This document shows, in pieces, positions 55,571 through 64,000 of a DNA stretch of 64,000 nt. The stretch is taken from contig NZ_CP138991.1 in the NCBI RefSeq assembly GCF_044594925.1, positions 2,914,001-2,978,000 of the forward strand, in the 5' to 3' direction. A program made the position numbers and the translations under genes. The notes under the pieces are model-generated. The model ran no database searches and was not told where the DNA came from. It was given only the letters and a program-made list of their open reading frames with translations. The DNA is from Maribacter sp044594925. GTDB lineage: Bacteria; Bacteroidota; Bacteroidia; Flavobacteriales; Flavobacteriaceae. How positions within the stretch are numbered: the first letter of the stretch is position 1; the number at the start of each line of letters is the position of its first letter.

Positions 55571-55720
55571 ATGGGAAAAAAAGGAAAAGCAAAAAATACC
55601 GTCAATAAAACCAAACACACTAAGCTTATGCAGCAAAAGAAAAACAAGCTTAAAAAGGAAGTCGCACTACGGAAAGAGCGTTTAAAGGAAATCATTGCAA
55701 AATCAAAAGAAAGCCAATAA
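55571..55720 (+). CDS. small basic coiled protein, 49 aa
   Basis: ATG at 55571, TAA at 55718-55720. It begins MGKKGKAKNTVNKTKHTK and ends LKEIIAKSKESQ, with about a third of residues Lys or Arg, a helical central part and no hydrophobic segment. It starts 11 bp after the hemF stop and lies 20 bp before the PhzF gene, consistent with a place in the operon. It could bind RNA or ribosomes; I recognise no family. Confidence 0.5.
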   Translation: MGKKGKAKNTVNKTKHTKLMQQKKNKLKKEVALRKERLKEIIAKSKESQ

Positions 55721-55740
55721 ATCAAAATGGGCTATAAGAA

Positions 55741-56529
55741 ATGAAACAAAAAATATATCAAATAGATGCATTTACCGATACCGTTTTTGGTGGCAATCCG
55801 GCAGCGGTTTGCATTCTAAAAAAATGGCTTTCTGATGGCGTAATGCAACAGATTGCAGCCGAAAATAATCTTGCTGAAACCGCTTTCGCCGTTCCAAAAG
55901 ACAATGGTTATGAACTACGATGGTTTACGCCAGAATTAGAGGTAGACCTTTGCGGCCATGCCACCTTAGCTACCGCTTTTGTGCTTTTTAATCACTACCA
56001 CCCCAAAGAACATACTATTCGGTTTATTTCTCCAAGGAGCGGTTCCTTAGTCGTTGTTAAAAATGAGGATGCAAGCATGACCATGGATTTCCCATCAGAT
56101 GATTTACAATCGGTTTCATCGCAACCAAATATTAATGAGGCCATTGGGAAAATACCCCAAGAAACCTTCAAAGGAAAGACCGATTACTTGCTCATTTATA
56201 AATCACAACAGGAAATTGAAGCTATACATCCAAATTTTCACTTGTTGAACGATTTGGATTGCCGAGGAGTAATTGTTTCGGCCCCAGGGACGCAAGTTGA
56301 TTTTGTTTCTCGTTTTTTTGCGCCACAATGCGGTATTCCTGAAGACCCCGTTACGGGCTCTGCGCATACATCACTTGCACCCTACTGGTCCAAACATCTT
56401 GGCAAAAACAAGCTAACAGCAAAACAACTATCGCCACGCGGAGGTGATTTGCACTGCGAGTATCTTGGAAAACGCGTAAAAATAGCTGGTAAGGCGGTTT
56501 GCTATTTAGTTGGTGAGATTGAGGTGTAA
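55741..56529 (+). CDS. PhzF family isomerase/epimerase
   Basis: 262 residues. PhzF family motifs: FGGNPAAVCIL near the N-terminus, conserved Glu46 in NNLAETAF, DLCGHATLATAF, and EDPVTGSAHTSLAPYW. Characterised PhzF catalyses an isomerisation in phenazine synthesis, but most bacterial homologues (YddE-like) have unknown substrates, and no other phenazine genes are here. It closes the rightward run that starts with hemA; a dispersed-repeat hairpin follows. Confidence 0.9.
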   Translation: MKQKIYQIDAFTDTVFGGNPAAVCILKKWLSDGVMQQIAAENNLAETAFAVPKDNGYELRWFTPELEVDLCGHATLATAFVLFNHYHPKEHTIRFISPRSGSLVVVKNEDASMTMDFPSDDLQSVSSQPNINEAIGKIPQETFKGKTDYLLIYKSQQEIEAIHPNFHLLNDLDCRGVIVSAPGTQVDFVSRFFAPQCGIPEDPVTGSAHTSLAPYWSKHLGKNKLTAKQLSPRGGDLHCEYLGKRVKIAGKAVCYLVGEIEV

Positions 56530-56600
56530 AGATTTTGATATTTGTAAAACCATCCGTTCACGTGTTTTTCTCTTTTAATACAACAGAAAGATAAAAGTAT

Positions 56601-56680
56601 ATCGAGAAGCTTAGGAACACGATTGCTTCTCGATACAAATTCCTTCGTACCTCGAAATTCACTCGAAGTGACAATCTAAT
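56601..56680. repeat. dispersed-type palindromic intergenic repeat
   Basis: ATCGAGAAGC (56601-56610) and GCTTCTCGAT (56625-56634) form a perfect 10-bp stem; downstream come CCTCGAAATTCACTCGAAGTG-like repeats. I recognise this as a family of intergenic repeats common in flavobacterial genomes (CACTTCGAGTG … TATCGAGAAG). It may terminate the PhzF transcript on one side and the ABC permease/M1 transcript on the other. Confidence 0.5.
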
Positions 56681-56765
56681 GCACTAAAAAGTAAATTCAA
56701 TTAATAGTACAAAAGTCATCTTGTCCGTTCGAGCGCAGGCTTGAATTTCTATTTTTATCTCAGAA

Positions 56766-59700
56766 CTACTCCTCTACAGTCTTTAAATTATCATCAGAAT
56801 TACGATCTATGAGCTTATTATAAGGGTCAATTCCCGCTTTTAACGGCTTTTCTTCCGTTATCATAGTAAATGTATTGTCTCCAGGAGATAACCACTTTAA
56901 ATCAAAGGAAAGTGGGTTCTTAATCGTTACACCATCTTCGTTAGTAATATCTTCTCCAAAGAGACCAATGTCTACCAAGTTCTTCTGATCATCTACCCGT
57001 TTTTCTTTGCCCGTATCGTCATAGTAAATTTTCTTAGAGTTTACGGTAAATGTGGTTTCCCACTTGCCGCTATCCAATGCTTTTGTTTTAGCATTCATTA
57101 CCCTGTTTTCATAAAGTACAATTTCCTTAAATCCGTCATCCACTTTATATTTTAGAGAATCTGGAGTTACTTCAGAAAGGGCCTTATACAAATCCTCGGA
57201 TGATGCATAATACCCTTTTTCAAAATACTTAAACTCGTTAAGAAAATTACGAAGCCCTTTATTTACAACGTCTTCACCCATAACATCTTGTAAATCATAC
57301 ATAATCATAGACCCTTTTTCGTACCAAATATACTGACCGGTTTCTACGTCCATCAACGAGCGCTCTGGTTTAAAGCTGAACTGCCTGCTAGAGAGATAAT
57401 CGTCTAAGGAATTCTTTAAGAAAGATTTAATTCCGTTTTCCCCGTACTCTTGTTTCATGGTCATGAGCGACACATATTCCGCCAAGGTTTCGGAAATAAT
57501 ATTGGCTCCGGAGGTTTTGCTGGGCGTTACAATATGACCCCACCACTGATGTGCCACTTCATGAGAAGTTACCCTAAACGCATAATTGTAATCCTCGGCT
57601 TTTGAAAAATCTGCCACAAAGCCAAAATCTTCTGAATAAGGTATCGTAGTAGCAAATGACTGGGCAAAATTAGAGTGTGCCGGAAATTCTATGATACGTA
57701 TCACGGAATATGGGTACTCAAAATAGTTTTTAGAGTTATAATCCAACGATATTTTGATCCCTTTTACGAAATAGTCTAAATTCTTATTGTGCTCTGGGTG
57801 ATGATAAATCTCAATAGCCACTTTTTTACCACTTGGAGCCGTCCAAACATCTTTGGACACTTCATATTCTGCACTTACAAAATTGAAAAAGTAATCGGTC
57901 TTGTCCTCTAGTTTATAATTGTAATACACACGACCCTCTTCTTCCCACTTTTTAGTGAGTGTACCAGGAGCTATAGCAATTTGGTCACTAGAAGTACTAA
58001 TGGTAGCCTCAAAGCTCATGTAATTTGCATCTTCATTAAAAAGGTTTCTTTTAAGCGCCGTACTATCTGTTCTTGGCGGATACAGAAAATCTAACTCCTC
58101 CAAACCATATTTCTTACGCACACCATTATCACTTAACACACGATCAAAGTGAAAAGTAGGAAAGATAGCATCTCTAAAAAAAGTTCCATTACCCAAAATA
58201 GCGGTTTCTGTATCGTTAGAAAATCCATGGGTTCGCACCTTGGTTTCAATCACCAAATCTGCCGTATCCTTTGGTTGTAAAGGATGTGGCAATTTATAAA
58301 TAAATAGGCGGTATGCACTATCGTTTAGGAAGGGTTTTATCTCAGTGCCATTATAGCGCACCTTTGTAATTTTAGTATCCGCTATAGGAAATTTAATTTC
58401 CATTAAAACAGTATCAATAGGCGTCTCTGATGGATTTATAACCTTAAATATTCCCTTGGCATCAACTTTACGCTCTTTGGGGTAAATAGCAATATCTGCT
58501 TTTAAATCGATAACCTGAATGTGTGGTTTGCCAATGTACTTTCCATAGGCCTTTTCGGCATCTGCATTAATCCTTTCTCCATAATCACCATCCTCTAGCT
58601 GATTCAAAACTTTTAAATTATAGTAGCTGTACGCCGCTACCGAAACAAAAGCCAATAAAAAGAAAAGCGTGTAGGCAATAGTGCTGCCCTTAAATCTTCG
58701 CTTAGCCAATTTTAAGCGTTCTTTAGCAGAGGAAAAGAAACCCCTGTTCCAAAATATTTTTCCTATTGCTGCCAAAATACAGGTGAGTAACACCCAATAT
58801 AAATTCAGCCAGAATTCTCCATACAAGTAATGTCCAAAACCATTTAAATCACTTAAAAAGCTTCCTGTAGTGTCCCCAAATATTAATAACGGGTTGCTTG
58901 TTTTAAAAGCTAAGCTTAAGAGTAAAGGAAGCCCTATATAAATTGCGATAACAATAAAATGTCCTAAAAATTTATTATTTACTAGCACATGTATAAAAAA
59001 GGCTAGCAATAGGGTCATTACATATGCAGGAAATATTTTAGCAAAATTATACGTGAGGTACATCCCCAATTCATAATTGAAATACCCATTTACCGTTTGG
59101 TATATTATACCAACTAGTATACCTACTAAGGTCAATACGATAGCCACCCCAACCAATGAAATGATTTTAGACAGGTATAAGGTATTATTACTCACCGGAA
59201 GCGCGTCGTAAAACTCAAATGTCTTGTTCTTACGCGTTCTATGAACCGCTTCACCAGCATAAATAATTAAAATAATTACAGAGAATAAGGATATTCCTCC
59301 TGCAATCTGCACTACCATATAGCGCGTTAATGGCATAGACGCCGTTCCATATATTTGATTGGATTGATAGGCTACAAAACTAGCGATCAGGACACCGATC
59401 ACTATCAACACCAAAAAAACCGATTCCTTTACAATAGATAAAAATTCTATTCTACTTAGCGACCATAAATTTTGCCATTGCGCCTTTTTGGTAAATTGTT
59501 GTGCTATGTTACGAATACCACTTGGCTCATAAGCCGTATCATCTTCCTTAACGGTCTTCTTCTTTTTAGATGATAAAAAGCCTTTGTACGAAAATTTAAA
59601 GAGTGTAAACAAGAATATCAATGTTGCAATTCCCAACCAAAAGAGCCTGTTCAACATAAATTTTCCCGAAAGAGAAAGCTGTGTCGTATTCAATTCATTA

Positions 59701-60368
59701 ACGGACCAATACTTGGTTAAATATCCATGAGCCCTATTTCCAAAAGGGTCTACGTACACACTGAGCCACTCCGTATCTAGACTGGATAATAATTCCCCGG
59801 ATATGATTGTGGCCAAGAAAATAACGATACCTCCCAAATAAAGTATAGGCATACGTTTAAAGAAGGTCATAAGACTAAAGAAAAGACTTCCTATAAAAAA
59901 GGCATTGAAGGTTAATAAATACACAAACGGTAAAGAGTAAGACCAAAAATTAAAATCGGTATACGTCCCGTAATCCGGTCTGTCTAAAAAGGCCCCCAAT
60001 ACAAAACCTATCATAGCACCCAATACCGCAGCTAAGTTCATGAGCGTAACAATAGTGAAGCTGCCCCAAAAACGTCCAAGAATATAGTTCTTTTCAGAAA
60101 CCGGAAACGTAAAATAAGTCTGTGCGGTCTTATGCTCTTCATCCCTAAAAACAGGCACACCCATAATTGCGGCATAAAAGAATAAGGCCAAGATGCTCAT
60201 TCCCCCAAGAACGCCCACTATAGCGTTTGGGCTGTTGGTAAACTGAGCTGTTACGGATTTCTCGAACACTGCCAATAAAAATGGCATGATGAACATGATA
60301 AAAATATAGATATAGGTAGCGGGTCGTCGAAGTCGATATTTCAACTCAAATAAGAAAATCTCCTTCAT
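56766..60368 (-). CDS. ABC transporter permease fused to M1 family aminopeptidase
   Basis: A 1200-residue membrane protein. Two ABC-2-type permease halves span ~1-265 and ~300-580, joined by a Lys-rich linker (SSKKKKTVKED). A final transmembrane segment (~567-585) leads to an extracytoplasmic M1-like region with a beta domain (~620-800) and a peptidase core: zinc motif His936-Glu937-Val-Ala-His940 in SHEVAHQWWGH and distal Glu960 in IISETLAEY, 19 residues on rather than the usual 18. The architecture is known in Bacteroidota and Proteobacteria; the transported substrate is not. ATPase gene 2 bp upstream. Confidence 0.92.
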   Translation of the reverse strand: MKEIFLFELKYRLRRPATYIYIFIMFIMPFLLAVFEKSVTAQFTNSPNAIVGVLGGMSILALFFYAAIMGVPVFRDEEHKTAQTYFTFPVSEKNYILGRFWGSFTIVTLMNLAAVLGAMIGFVLGAFLDRPDYGTYTDFNFWSYSLPFVYLLTFNAFFIGSLFFSLMTFFKRMPILYLGGIVIFLATIISGELLSSLDTEWLSVYVDPFGNRAHGYLTKYWSVNELNTTQLSLSGKFMLNRLFWLGIATLIFLFTLFKFSYKGFLSSKKKKTVKEDDTAYEPSGIRNIAQQFTKKAQWQNLWSLSRIEFLSIVKESVFLVLIVIGVLIASFVAYQSNQIYGTASMPLTRYMVVQIAGGISLFSVIILIIYAGEAVHRTRKNKTFEFYDALPVSNNTLYLSKIISLVGVAIVLTLVGILVGIIYQTVNGYFNYELGMYLTYNFAKIFPAYVMTLLLAFFIHVLVNNKFLGHFIVIAIYIGLPLLLSLAFKTSNPLLIFGDTTGSFLSDLNGFGHYLYGEFWLNLYWVLLTCILAAIGKIFWNRGFFSSAKERLKLAKRRFKGSTIAYTLFFLLAFVSVAAYSYYNLKVLNQLEDGDYGERINADAEKAYGKYIGKPHIQVIDLKADIAIYPKERKVDAKGIFKVINPSETPIDTVLMEIKFPIADTKITKVRYNGTEIKPFLNDSAYRLFIYKLPHPLQPKDTADLVIETKVRTHGFSNDTETAILGNGTFFRDAIFPTFHFDRVLSDNGVRKKYGLEELDFLYPPRTDSTALKRNLFNEDANYMSFEATISTSSDQIAIAPGTLTKKWEEEGRVYYNYKLEDKTDYFFNFVSAEYEVSKDVWTAPSGKKVAIEIYHHPEHNKNLDYFVKGIKISLDYNSKNYFEYPYSVIRIIEFPAHSNFAQSFATTIPYSEDFGFVADFSKAEDYNYAFRVTSHEVAHQWWGHIVTPSKTSGANIISETLAEYVSLMTMKQEYGENGIKSFLKNSLDDYLSSRQFSFKPERSLMDVETGQYIWYEKGSMIMYDLQDVMGEDVVNKGLRNFLNEFKYFEKGYYASSEDLYKALSEVTPDSLKYKVDDGFKEIVLYENRVMNAKTKALDSGKWETTFTVNSKKIYYDDTGKEKRVDDQKNLVDIGLFGEDITNEDGVTIKNPLSFDLKWLSPGDNTFTMITEEKPLKAGIDPYNKLIDRNSDDNLKTVEE

Positions 60369-60370
60369 AA

Positions 60371-61246
60371 TTAAACAGTTTGAGGTTGGTTGATACTGTA
60401 GAAATAAAAGTCTTCCAAACTATTGTTCACCAGCTCAAAACCTTCACCTGGATTGGTTTCACTATAAATATTGACATTTAGATTTCCACTACGGAGGTAT
60501 GTAGACAAAACAGTATATTCCGACTGGTATGAATCTAGCTCTTCCTTAGCAATTTTCTTTCTATAAACCTTATTGTTTAAGGTATTGGATAGTTCTTGCG
60601 GGTGCCCTTGAACAACAACCCTACCCTCATTAAAAACCGCCATATTCGTGCAGAGATTTACCACATCATCTACAATATGTGTGGATAAAATTACCACGGC
60701 ATCTTCTCCAAGCTCACTAAGTAAATTATGGAATCGGTTACGCTCCAATGGGTCTAAACCCGCCGTTGGCTCATCTACGATAATTAGTTTAGGATTCCCG
60801 ATCAAGGCTTGCGCAATACCAAAACGCTGCCGCATGCCTCCCGAGTAATCACCTAGATTACGTTTGCGGAATTTATAGAGATTCACTTTGTTCAATAAAT
60901 CGGAAACATATGCCTTACGTTCATTCTTATGCTGAATTCCCTTGATTTTTGCAATATGGTTCAGCATCATTTCCGCGGAAACTTTAGGATACACCCCAAA
61001 ATCCTGAGGTAAATATCCCAAAACTTTACGAAGTGCATCTGGCTCCTTAAAAACATCGGTATCATTAAAAGTGATCGTTCCACTATCGGCTAATTGCAAA
61101 GTGGCAATGGTACGCATCAAGGTAGATTTACCGGCACCATTTGGACCCAACAGACCAAACATCCCTGTACCGATTTCTAGATTAACATCGTTTAAAGCCT
61201 GTGTTCCGTTTGGATACGTCTTATTTAAATTAGAGATAGAGAGCAT
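60371..61246 (-). CDS. ABC transporter ATP-binding protein
   Basis: A 291-residue ATPase. Walker A GPNGAGKST starts at Gly34, the Q-loop is in LGYLPQDFGVYP, the ABC signature is YSGGMRQRFGIAQAL, Walker B is LIIVDEPTAGLDP, and the switch His is in ILSTHIVDDV. The CcmA/YhaQ-type sequence fits ABC-2 transporters. It ends 2 bp before the permease-M1 fusion gene and must energise it. A short C-terminal domain (~215-291) follows the nucleotide-binding domain. Confidence 0.95.
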   Translation of the reverse strand: MLSISNLNKTYPNGTQALNDVNLEIGTGMFGLLGPNGAGKSTLMRTIATLQLADSGTITFNDTDVFKEPDALRKVLGYLPQDFGVYPKVSAEMMLNHIAKIKGIQHKNERKAYVSDLLNKVNLYKFRKRNLGDYSGGMRQRFGIAQALIGNPKLIIVDEPTAGLDPLERNRFHNLLSELGEDAVVILSTHIVDDVVNLCTNMAVFNEGRVVVQGHPQELSNTLNNKVYRKKIAKEELDSYQSEYTVLSTYLRSGNLNVNIYSETNPGEGFELVNNSLEDFYFYSINQPQTV

Positions 61247-61381
61247 ATGCTAAATTTTGGTTGGTTTATATTTTAAGGAATAAGTATGGAAGATATTCAA
61301 TTTGTTACAATCTTGCATCTAATACTTCTGGCTGATTACACAAGAATAGTTCCAAGTACGCATAGAACGACAGTCTTCCCT

Positions 61382-61389
61382 TATATTTG
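61382..61389 (+). promoter_or_regulatory. possible -7 element of hemB
   Basis: TATATTTG matches TAnnTTTG and lies 56 bp before the GTG start of hemB. No TTG occurs at the expected -33 distance, so this is tentative. Confidence 0.3.
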
Positions 61390-61444
61390 TGTAAGATTCA
61401 TTTTTTTCGAAAAATAGTTTATACAACCCTAGAAAACAAAAACT

Positions 61445-62431
61445 GTGTATCCACTTATTAGAAATAGAAGGCTTAGAAGTTCAGAAGCCATAAGACATTT
61501 AGTCCGCGAAACTATTATTACCCCAAGCGATTTTTTGGTGCCACTTTTTGTTGTTGAAGGTAAAGGTGTTAAAGAAGAAATAGCTTCTATGCCCAATTAC
61601 TACAGACTAAGTCTGGATAATTTGGAGAAAGAAGTAAAAGAATTATGGAATATGGGGCTTTGTGCAGTTCTCCTTTTTGTAAAGGTTCCTGATAATTTAA
61701 AGGATAATGCCGGCTCAGAAGCGCTAAACGATAATGGGTTGATGCAATTGGCCATAAAAACGGTAAAAAATGCATGTCCGGAAATGTTGGTGATGACCGA
61801 TGTTGCGCTTGACCCCTACTCCTCTTACGGCCATGATGGTATTGTAGCGGACGGACAAATACTTAACGACGAAACCGTAGAAGTATTGGCAGAGATGAGT
61901 GTTTCCCATGCCAATGCAGGAGCAGATTTTGTTGCTCCAAGTGATATGATGGACGGTCGCATTCTAAGTATTAGAGAAGCATTGGAGGACGAAGGGCATA
62001 TTAATACTGGTATCATGAGCTATAGTGCTAAATATGCCAGTGCCTTTTACGGTCCTTTCCGTGATGCTTTGGATTCCGCTCCTGTGGATATCAAAAATGT
62101 TCCTAGCGATAAAAAGTCCTACCAAATGGATGCTGCAAACCGGTTTGAAGCCATTTCGGAAACACAACAAGATATTGACGAAGGGGCGGATATTGTTATG
62201 GTGAAGCCCGGGCTATGTTATTTAGATATTGTAAGGGAAATTAAGAATGAAGTAGATGTCCCTGTTGCGGTATATCAGGTTTCCGGGGAGTACGCTATGT
62301 TAAAAGCGGCCGCGGAAAAAGGCTGGCTAGATCATGATGCCGTAATGATGGAACAACTCCTTGCTATTAAACGTGCTGGCGCCAATATTATAGCTAGTTA
62401 CTTTGCTAAAGATGCTGTTCGGTTAATGTAA
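61445..62431 (+). CDS. hemB: porphobilinogen synthase (5-aminolevulinate dehydratase)
   Basis: 328 residues beginning with GTG at 61445 (M/V-YPLIRNRRLRSSEAIRHLV); no in-frame ATG lies nearby and the start aligns with the family. It condenses two 5-aminolevulinates to porphobilinogen. Schiff-base lysines are Lys196 (SAKYASAFYGPF) and Lys254 (VMVKPGLCYLD). The metal site reads DVALDPYSSYGHDG (119-132), with Asp in place of the zinc cysteines, the Mg2+/K+-dependent type. It is transcribed alone, divergent from the ABC genes. Confidence 0.95.
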   Translation: MYPLIRNRRLRSSEAIRHLVRETIITPSDFLVPLFVVEGKGVKEEIASMPNYYRLSLDNLEKEVKELWNMGLCAVLLFVKVPDNLKDNAGSEALNDNGLMQLAIKTVKNACPEMLVMTDVALDPYSSYGHDGIVADGQILNDETVEVLAEMSVSHANAGADFVAPSDMMDGRILSIREALEDEGHINTGIMSYSAKYASAFYGPFRDALDSAPVDIKNVPSDKKSYQMDAANRFEAISETQQDIDEGADIVMVKPGLCYLDIVREIKNEVDVPVAVYQVSGEYAMLKAAAEKGWLDHDAVMMEQLLAIKRAGANIIASYFAKDAVRLM

Positions 62432-62478
62432 TCACATTAATATTAAAAAGAGTAAACTGTTGGTTTATTAAGATTGAT

Positions 62479-63810
62479 ATGAAAGGGAAACTTTTTGTGC
62501 TACTTTGTTATATACTTCCGATGGGAACCATCTTTTCGCAGGAAATTATTCCTGATAATATAGCGCTACCAAGGTCAACCACCTTTAATTTATCGCTACT
62601 CTCCGAAGTAGATTTACTATCAGTGAATCCAAAGGTCGATTCAATTATAACAAACGGTATAAAAAATGAAGCCTTTCCGGGAGCCCAAGTACTCGTAGCC
62701 GAAAAAGGGAAAATTATTTTCCATAAAGCGTACGGGTTTCATACTTACGACAGCATACAGGCCGTTGCATTAAATGACCTATACGATTTAGCATCGGTCA
62801 CTAAAATCTCAGGCCCTTTACCTGCATTGATGAAATTGGTAGCGGAGGGCAAGTTAGATTTAGATGTTCCTTTTAGCACGTATTGGAAACCGTGGCAGGG
62901 AATAAAGAATAAAGAAACAATTACCCTTCGCGAAATTTTGGCGCACCAAGCAGGGCTAGAGCCTTATATCGTTTTTCTAAATAAGGTAATAAAAAAGAAT
63001 AATAAGCTTAAAACACGCTTTGTCAAAAACGTACGGAAAAAACGATTTGAGAAGGAGGCCTACGACGGACTTTACGTAAAAAACAGGTTCAAAAGAAAAA
63101 TGTACCGTATGATCAACAGGTCCCCGGTATCTTCTGAAAAAAAATATGTTTATTCCGGTTTAGCCTTTCTCATCTTTCCAGAACTTATAGCGCAATTATC
63201 GGGAATGTCTTATGAAGATTATCTGGTAAAACATTTTTACCAACCAATAGGTGCTAAAACCTTAGGTTTTTTACCGATGTCCAAAGATTTTTCAAATAAA
63301 ATAGTCCCTACAGAAGTAGATACGCTCTATCGCCATACGTTAACAAAAGGTTGGGTACATGATGAAAATGCATCGCTTCTCGGTGGCGTTTCCGGTAATG
63401 CCGGTCTTTTTGGCACCGCAAATGACCTGGCAAAAATGATGCAGCTGTATCTCGATTTAGGCAAGTATGACGACAAAAGGTTACTCCCAGAAGCCATTGT
63501 AAAAGAGTTCACGCAAGTGCAATACCCAGCTAACGAAAATAGGAGAGCTCTAGGGTTTGATAAACCGCTACTAGACAATACTTCACTTCCTTTTTCAGAA
63601 GCTTACCCAGCACCAGAAGTAAGTCCCGAAAGCTTTGGTCATAGCGGATTTACGGGCACTTTTGTATGGGCAGACCCAAAAAACCAATTGGTATATGTGT
63701 TTTTGTCCAACAGGGTGTATCCTTCCCGTGACCATAGAAAACTATACGAGCTAAATATTCGCCCTGCCATACAGCAAGTATTCTATGATGTACGCCACAA
63801 ATTAAATTAA
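62479..63810 (+). CDS. serine hydrolase (class C beta-lactamase/PBP4* family)
   Basis: 443 residues with signal peptide (cut near IFSQ). The active-site SXXK tetrad is Ser106-Lys109 (ASVTK) and the second motif reads YSG at 225-227 in place of YXN; the third is in FGHSGFTGTF (HSG). Such proteins hydrolyse beta-lactams, D-amino-acid peptides or esters; the role here is unknown and need not be resistance. A basic insertion (~170-215, rich in Lys/Arg) is unusual. It follows hemB by 47 bp. Confidence 0.88.
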   Translation: MKGKLFVLLCYILPMGTIFSQEIIPDNIALPRSTTFNLSLLSEVDLLSVNPKVDSIITNGIKNEAFPGAQVLVAEKGKIIFHKAYGFHTYDSIQAVALNDLYDLASVTKISGPLPALMKLVAEGKLDLDVPFSTYWKPWQGIKNKETITLREILAHQAGLEPYIVFLNKVIKKNNKLKTRFVKNVRKKRFEKEAYDGLYVKNRFKRKMYRMINRSPVSSEKKYVYSGLAFLIFPELIAQLSGMSYEDYLVKHFYQPIGAKTLGFLPMSKDFSNKIVPTEVDTLYRHTLTKGWVHDENASLLGGVSGNAGLFGTANDLAKMMQLYLDLGKYDDKRLLPEAIVKEFTQVQYPANENRRALGFDKPLLDNTSLPFSEAYPAPEVSPESFGHSGFTGTFVWADPKNQLVYVFLSNRVYPSRDHRKLYELNIRPAIQQVFYDVRHKLN

Positions 63811-63859
63811 ACAAAACGCATGCTTATTTTTTGGTATCTTAGTCGCACAAAATAAACCT

Positions 63860-64000
63860 ATGGGACTACTGGTATTTTATGCTGTTATTTCAATCTTTTT
63901 TTCCTTTCTATGCTCCATTCTAGAGGCCGTTCTGCTAAGTATTACACCAACTTTCATCAACGTAAAAAAAAGAGAAGGTAAAACCTATGCCACTACTTTA
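63860..64000 (+). CDS. CNNM/DUF21 domain (CorC-type hemolysin family) protein, partial
   Basis: The first 47 codons of a gene cut by the window edge. It begins MGLLVFYAVISIFFSFLCSI, a transmembrane helix, and continues LEAVLLSITPTFINVKKREG, the N-terminal signature of the DUF21/CNNM transmembrane domain. Such proteins (CorC/YfjD type) are implicated in magnesium transport and usually carry cytoplasmic CBS and CorC domains, which would lie beyond the edge. Confidence 0.8.
   Translation, partial: MGLLVFYAVISIFFSFLCSILEAVLLSITPTFINVKKREGKTYATTL

Noticed and set aside
62479..63810. Antibiotic-resistance beta-lactamase
   Set aside because: Only the general serine hydrolase motifs are present; the sequence fits the broad PBP4*/esterase family, and a specific resistance role is not supported.

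Overview
This 64 kb window is chromosomal DNA of a member of the Bacteroidota, most likely a marine Flavobacteriaceae (Maribacter/Zobellia-like). The grounds are low GC, proteins with type IX secretion (T9SS) C-terminal sorting domains, lipoproteins with short N-termini, flavobacterial -7 promoter elements (TAnnTTTG), and families typical of the group (DUF5723, DUF3109, DUF1460, HupE/UreJ, BrxA/B bacilliredoxin, ABC permease-M1 peptidase fusion). The genus is an inference. I see no rRNA, tRNA, CRISPR array, integrase or transposase.

Layout. 1-2.0 kb: 5' part of a class I ribonucleotide reductase small subunit gene (leftward), a strong leftward terminator, and two small secreted/membrane ORFs. 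2.0-10.4 kb: a LytTR response regulator with a TPR-histidine kinase, then housekeeping and membrane genes (DUF3109, MarC, S41 protease, dCMP deaminase, HupE, TerB-DnaJ, bacilliredoxin). 10.5-20.2 kb: a T9SS-exported polysaccharide-lyase-like enzyme, PlsC acyltransferase, HD protein, radical SAM protein, enoyl-CoA hydratase, NtrY-like kinase and HemJ. 20.3-28.1 kb: two tandem ~1050-residue secreted BNR/VPS10-like propeller proteins and a lactonase-family lipoprotein. 28.5-36.8 kb (rightward): a surface module with a DUF5723 barrel, a 1676-residue T9SS protein carrying four exact-length 348-bp repeats, a lipoprotein and a CotH-like protein. 36.8-43.9 kb (leftward, converging on the former): a run of a papain-like protease with a DUF4384-like domain, a lipoprotein, an M48 metalloprotease, two CHASE2 membrane sensors without output domains, a FecR/DUF928-like protein and a small Cys-containing exported protein. 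This is the best candidate for an undescribed system.

44.1-62.4 kb is a heme-biosynthesis region: hemH; a divergent AraC regulator facing hemA, a hemC-hemD fusion, hemE and hemF; and hemB further on. With hemJ at 19.7 kb, every step from glutamyl-tRNA to heme is encoded here except glutamyl-tRNA synthetase and hemL. TrkH and GNAT genes sit inside the hemE-hemF stretch, a four-helix-bundle (IVP-type) gene broken by one stop codon lies between hemCD and hemE, and an ABC transporter/M1 aminopeptidase pair precedes hemB. The window ends with a serine hydrolase and the start of a CNNM/DUF21 protein gene.
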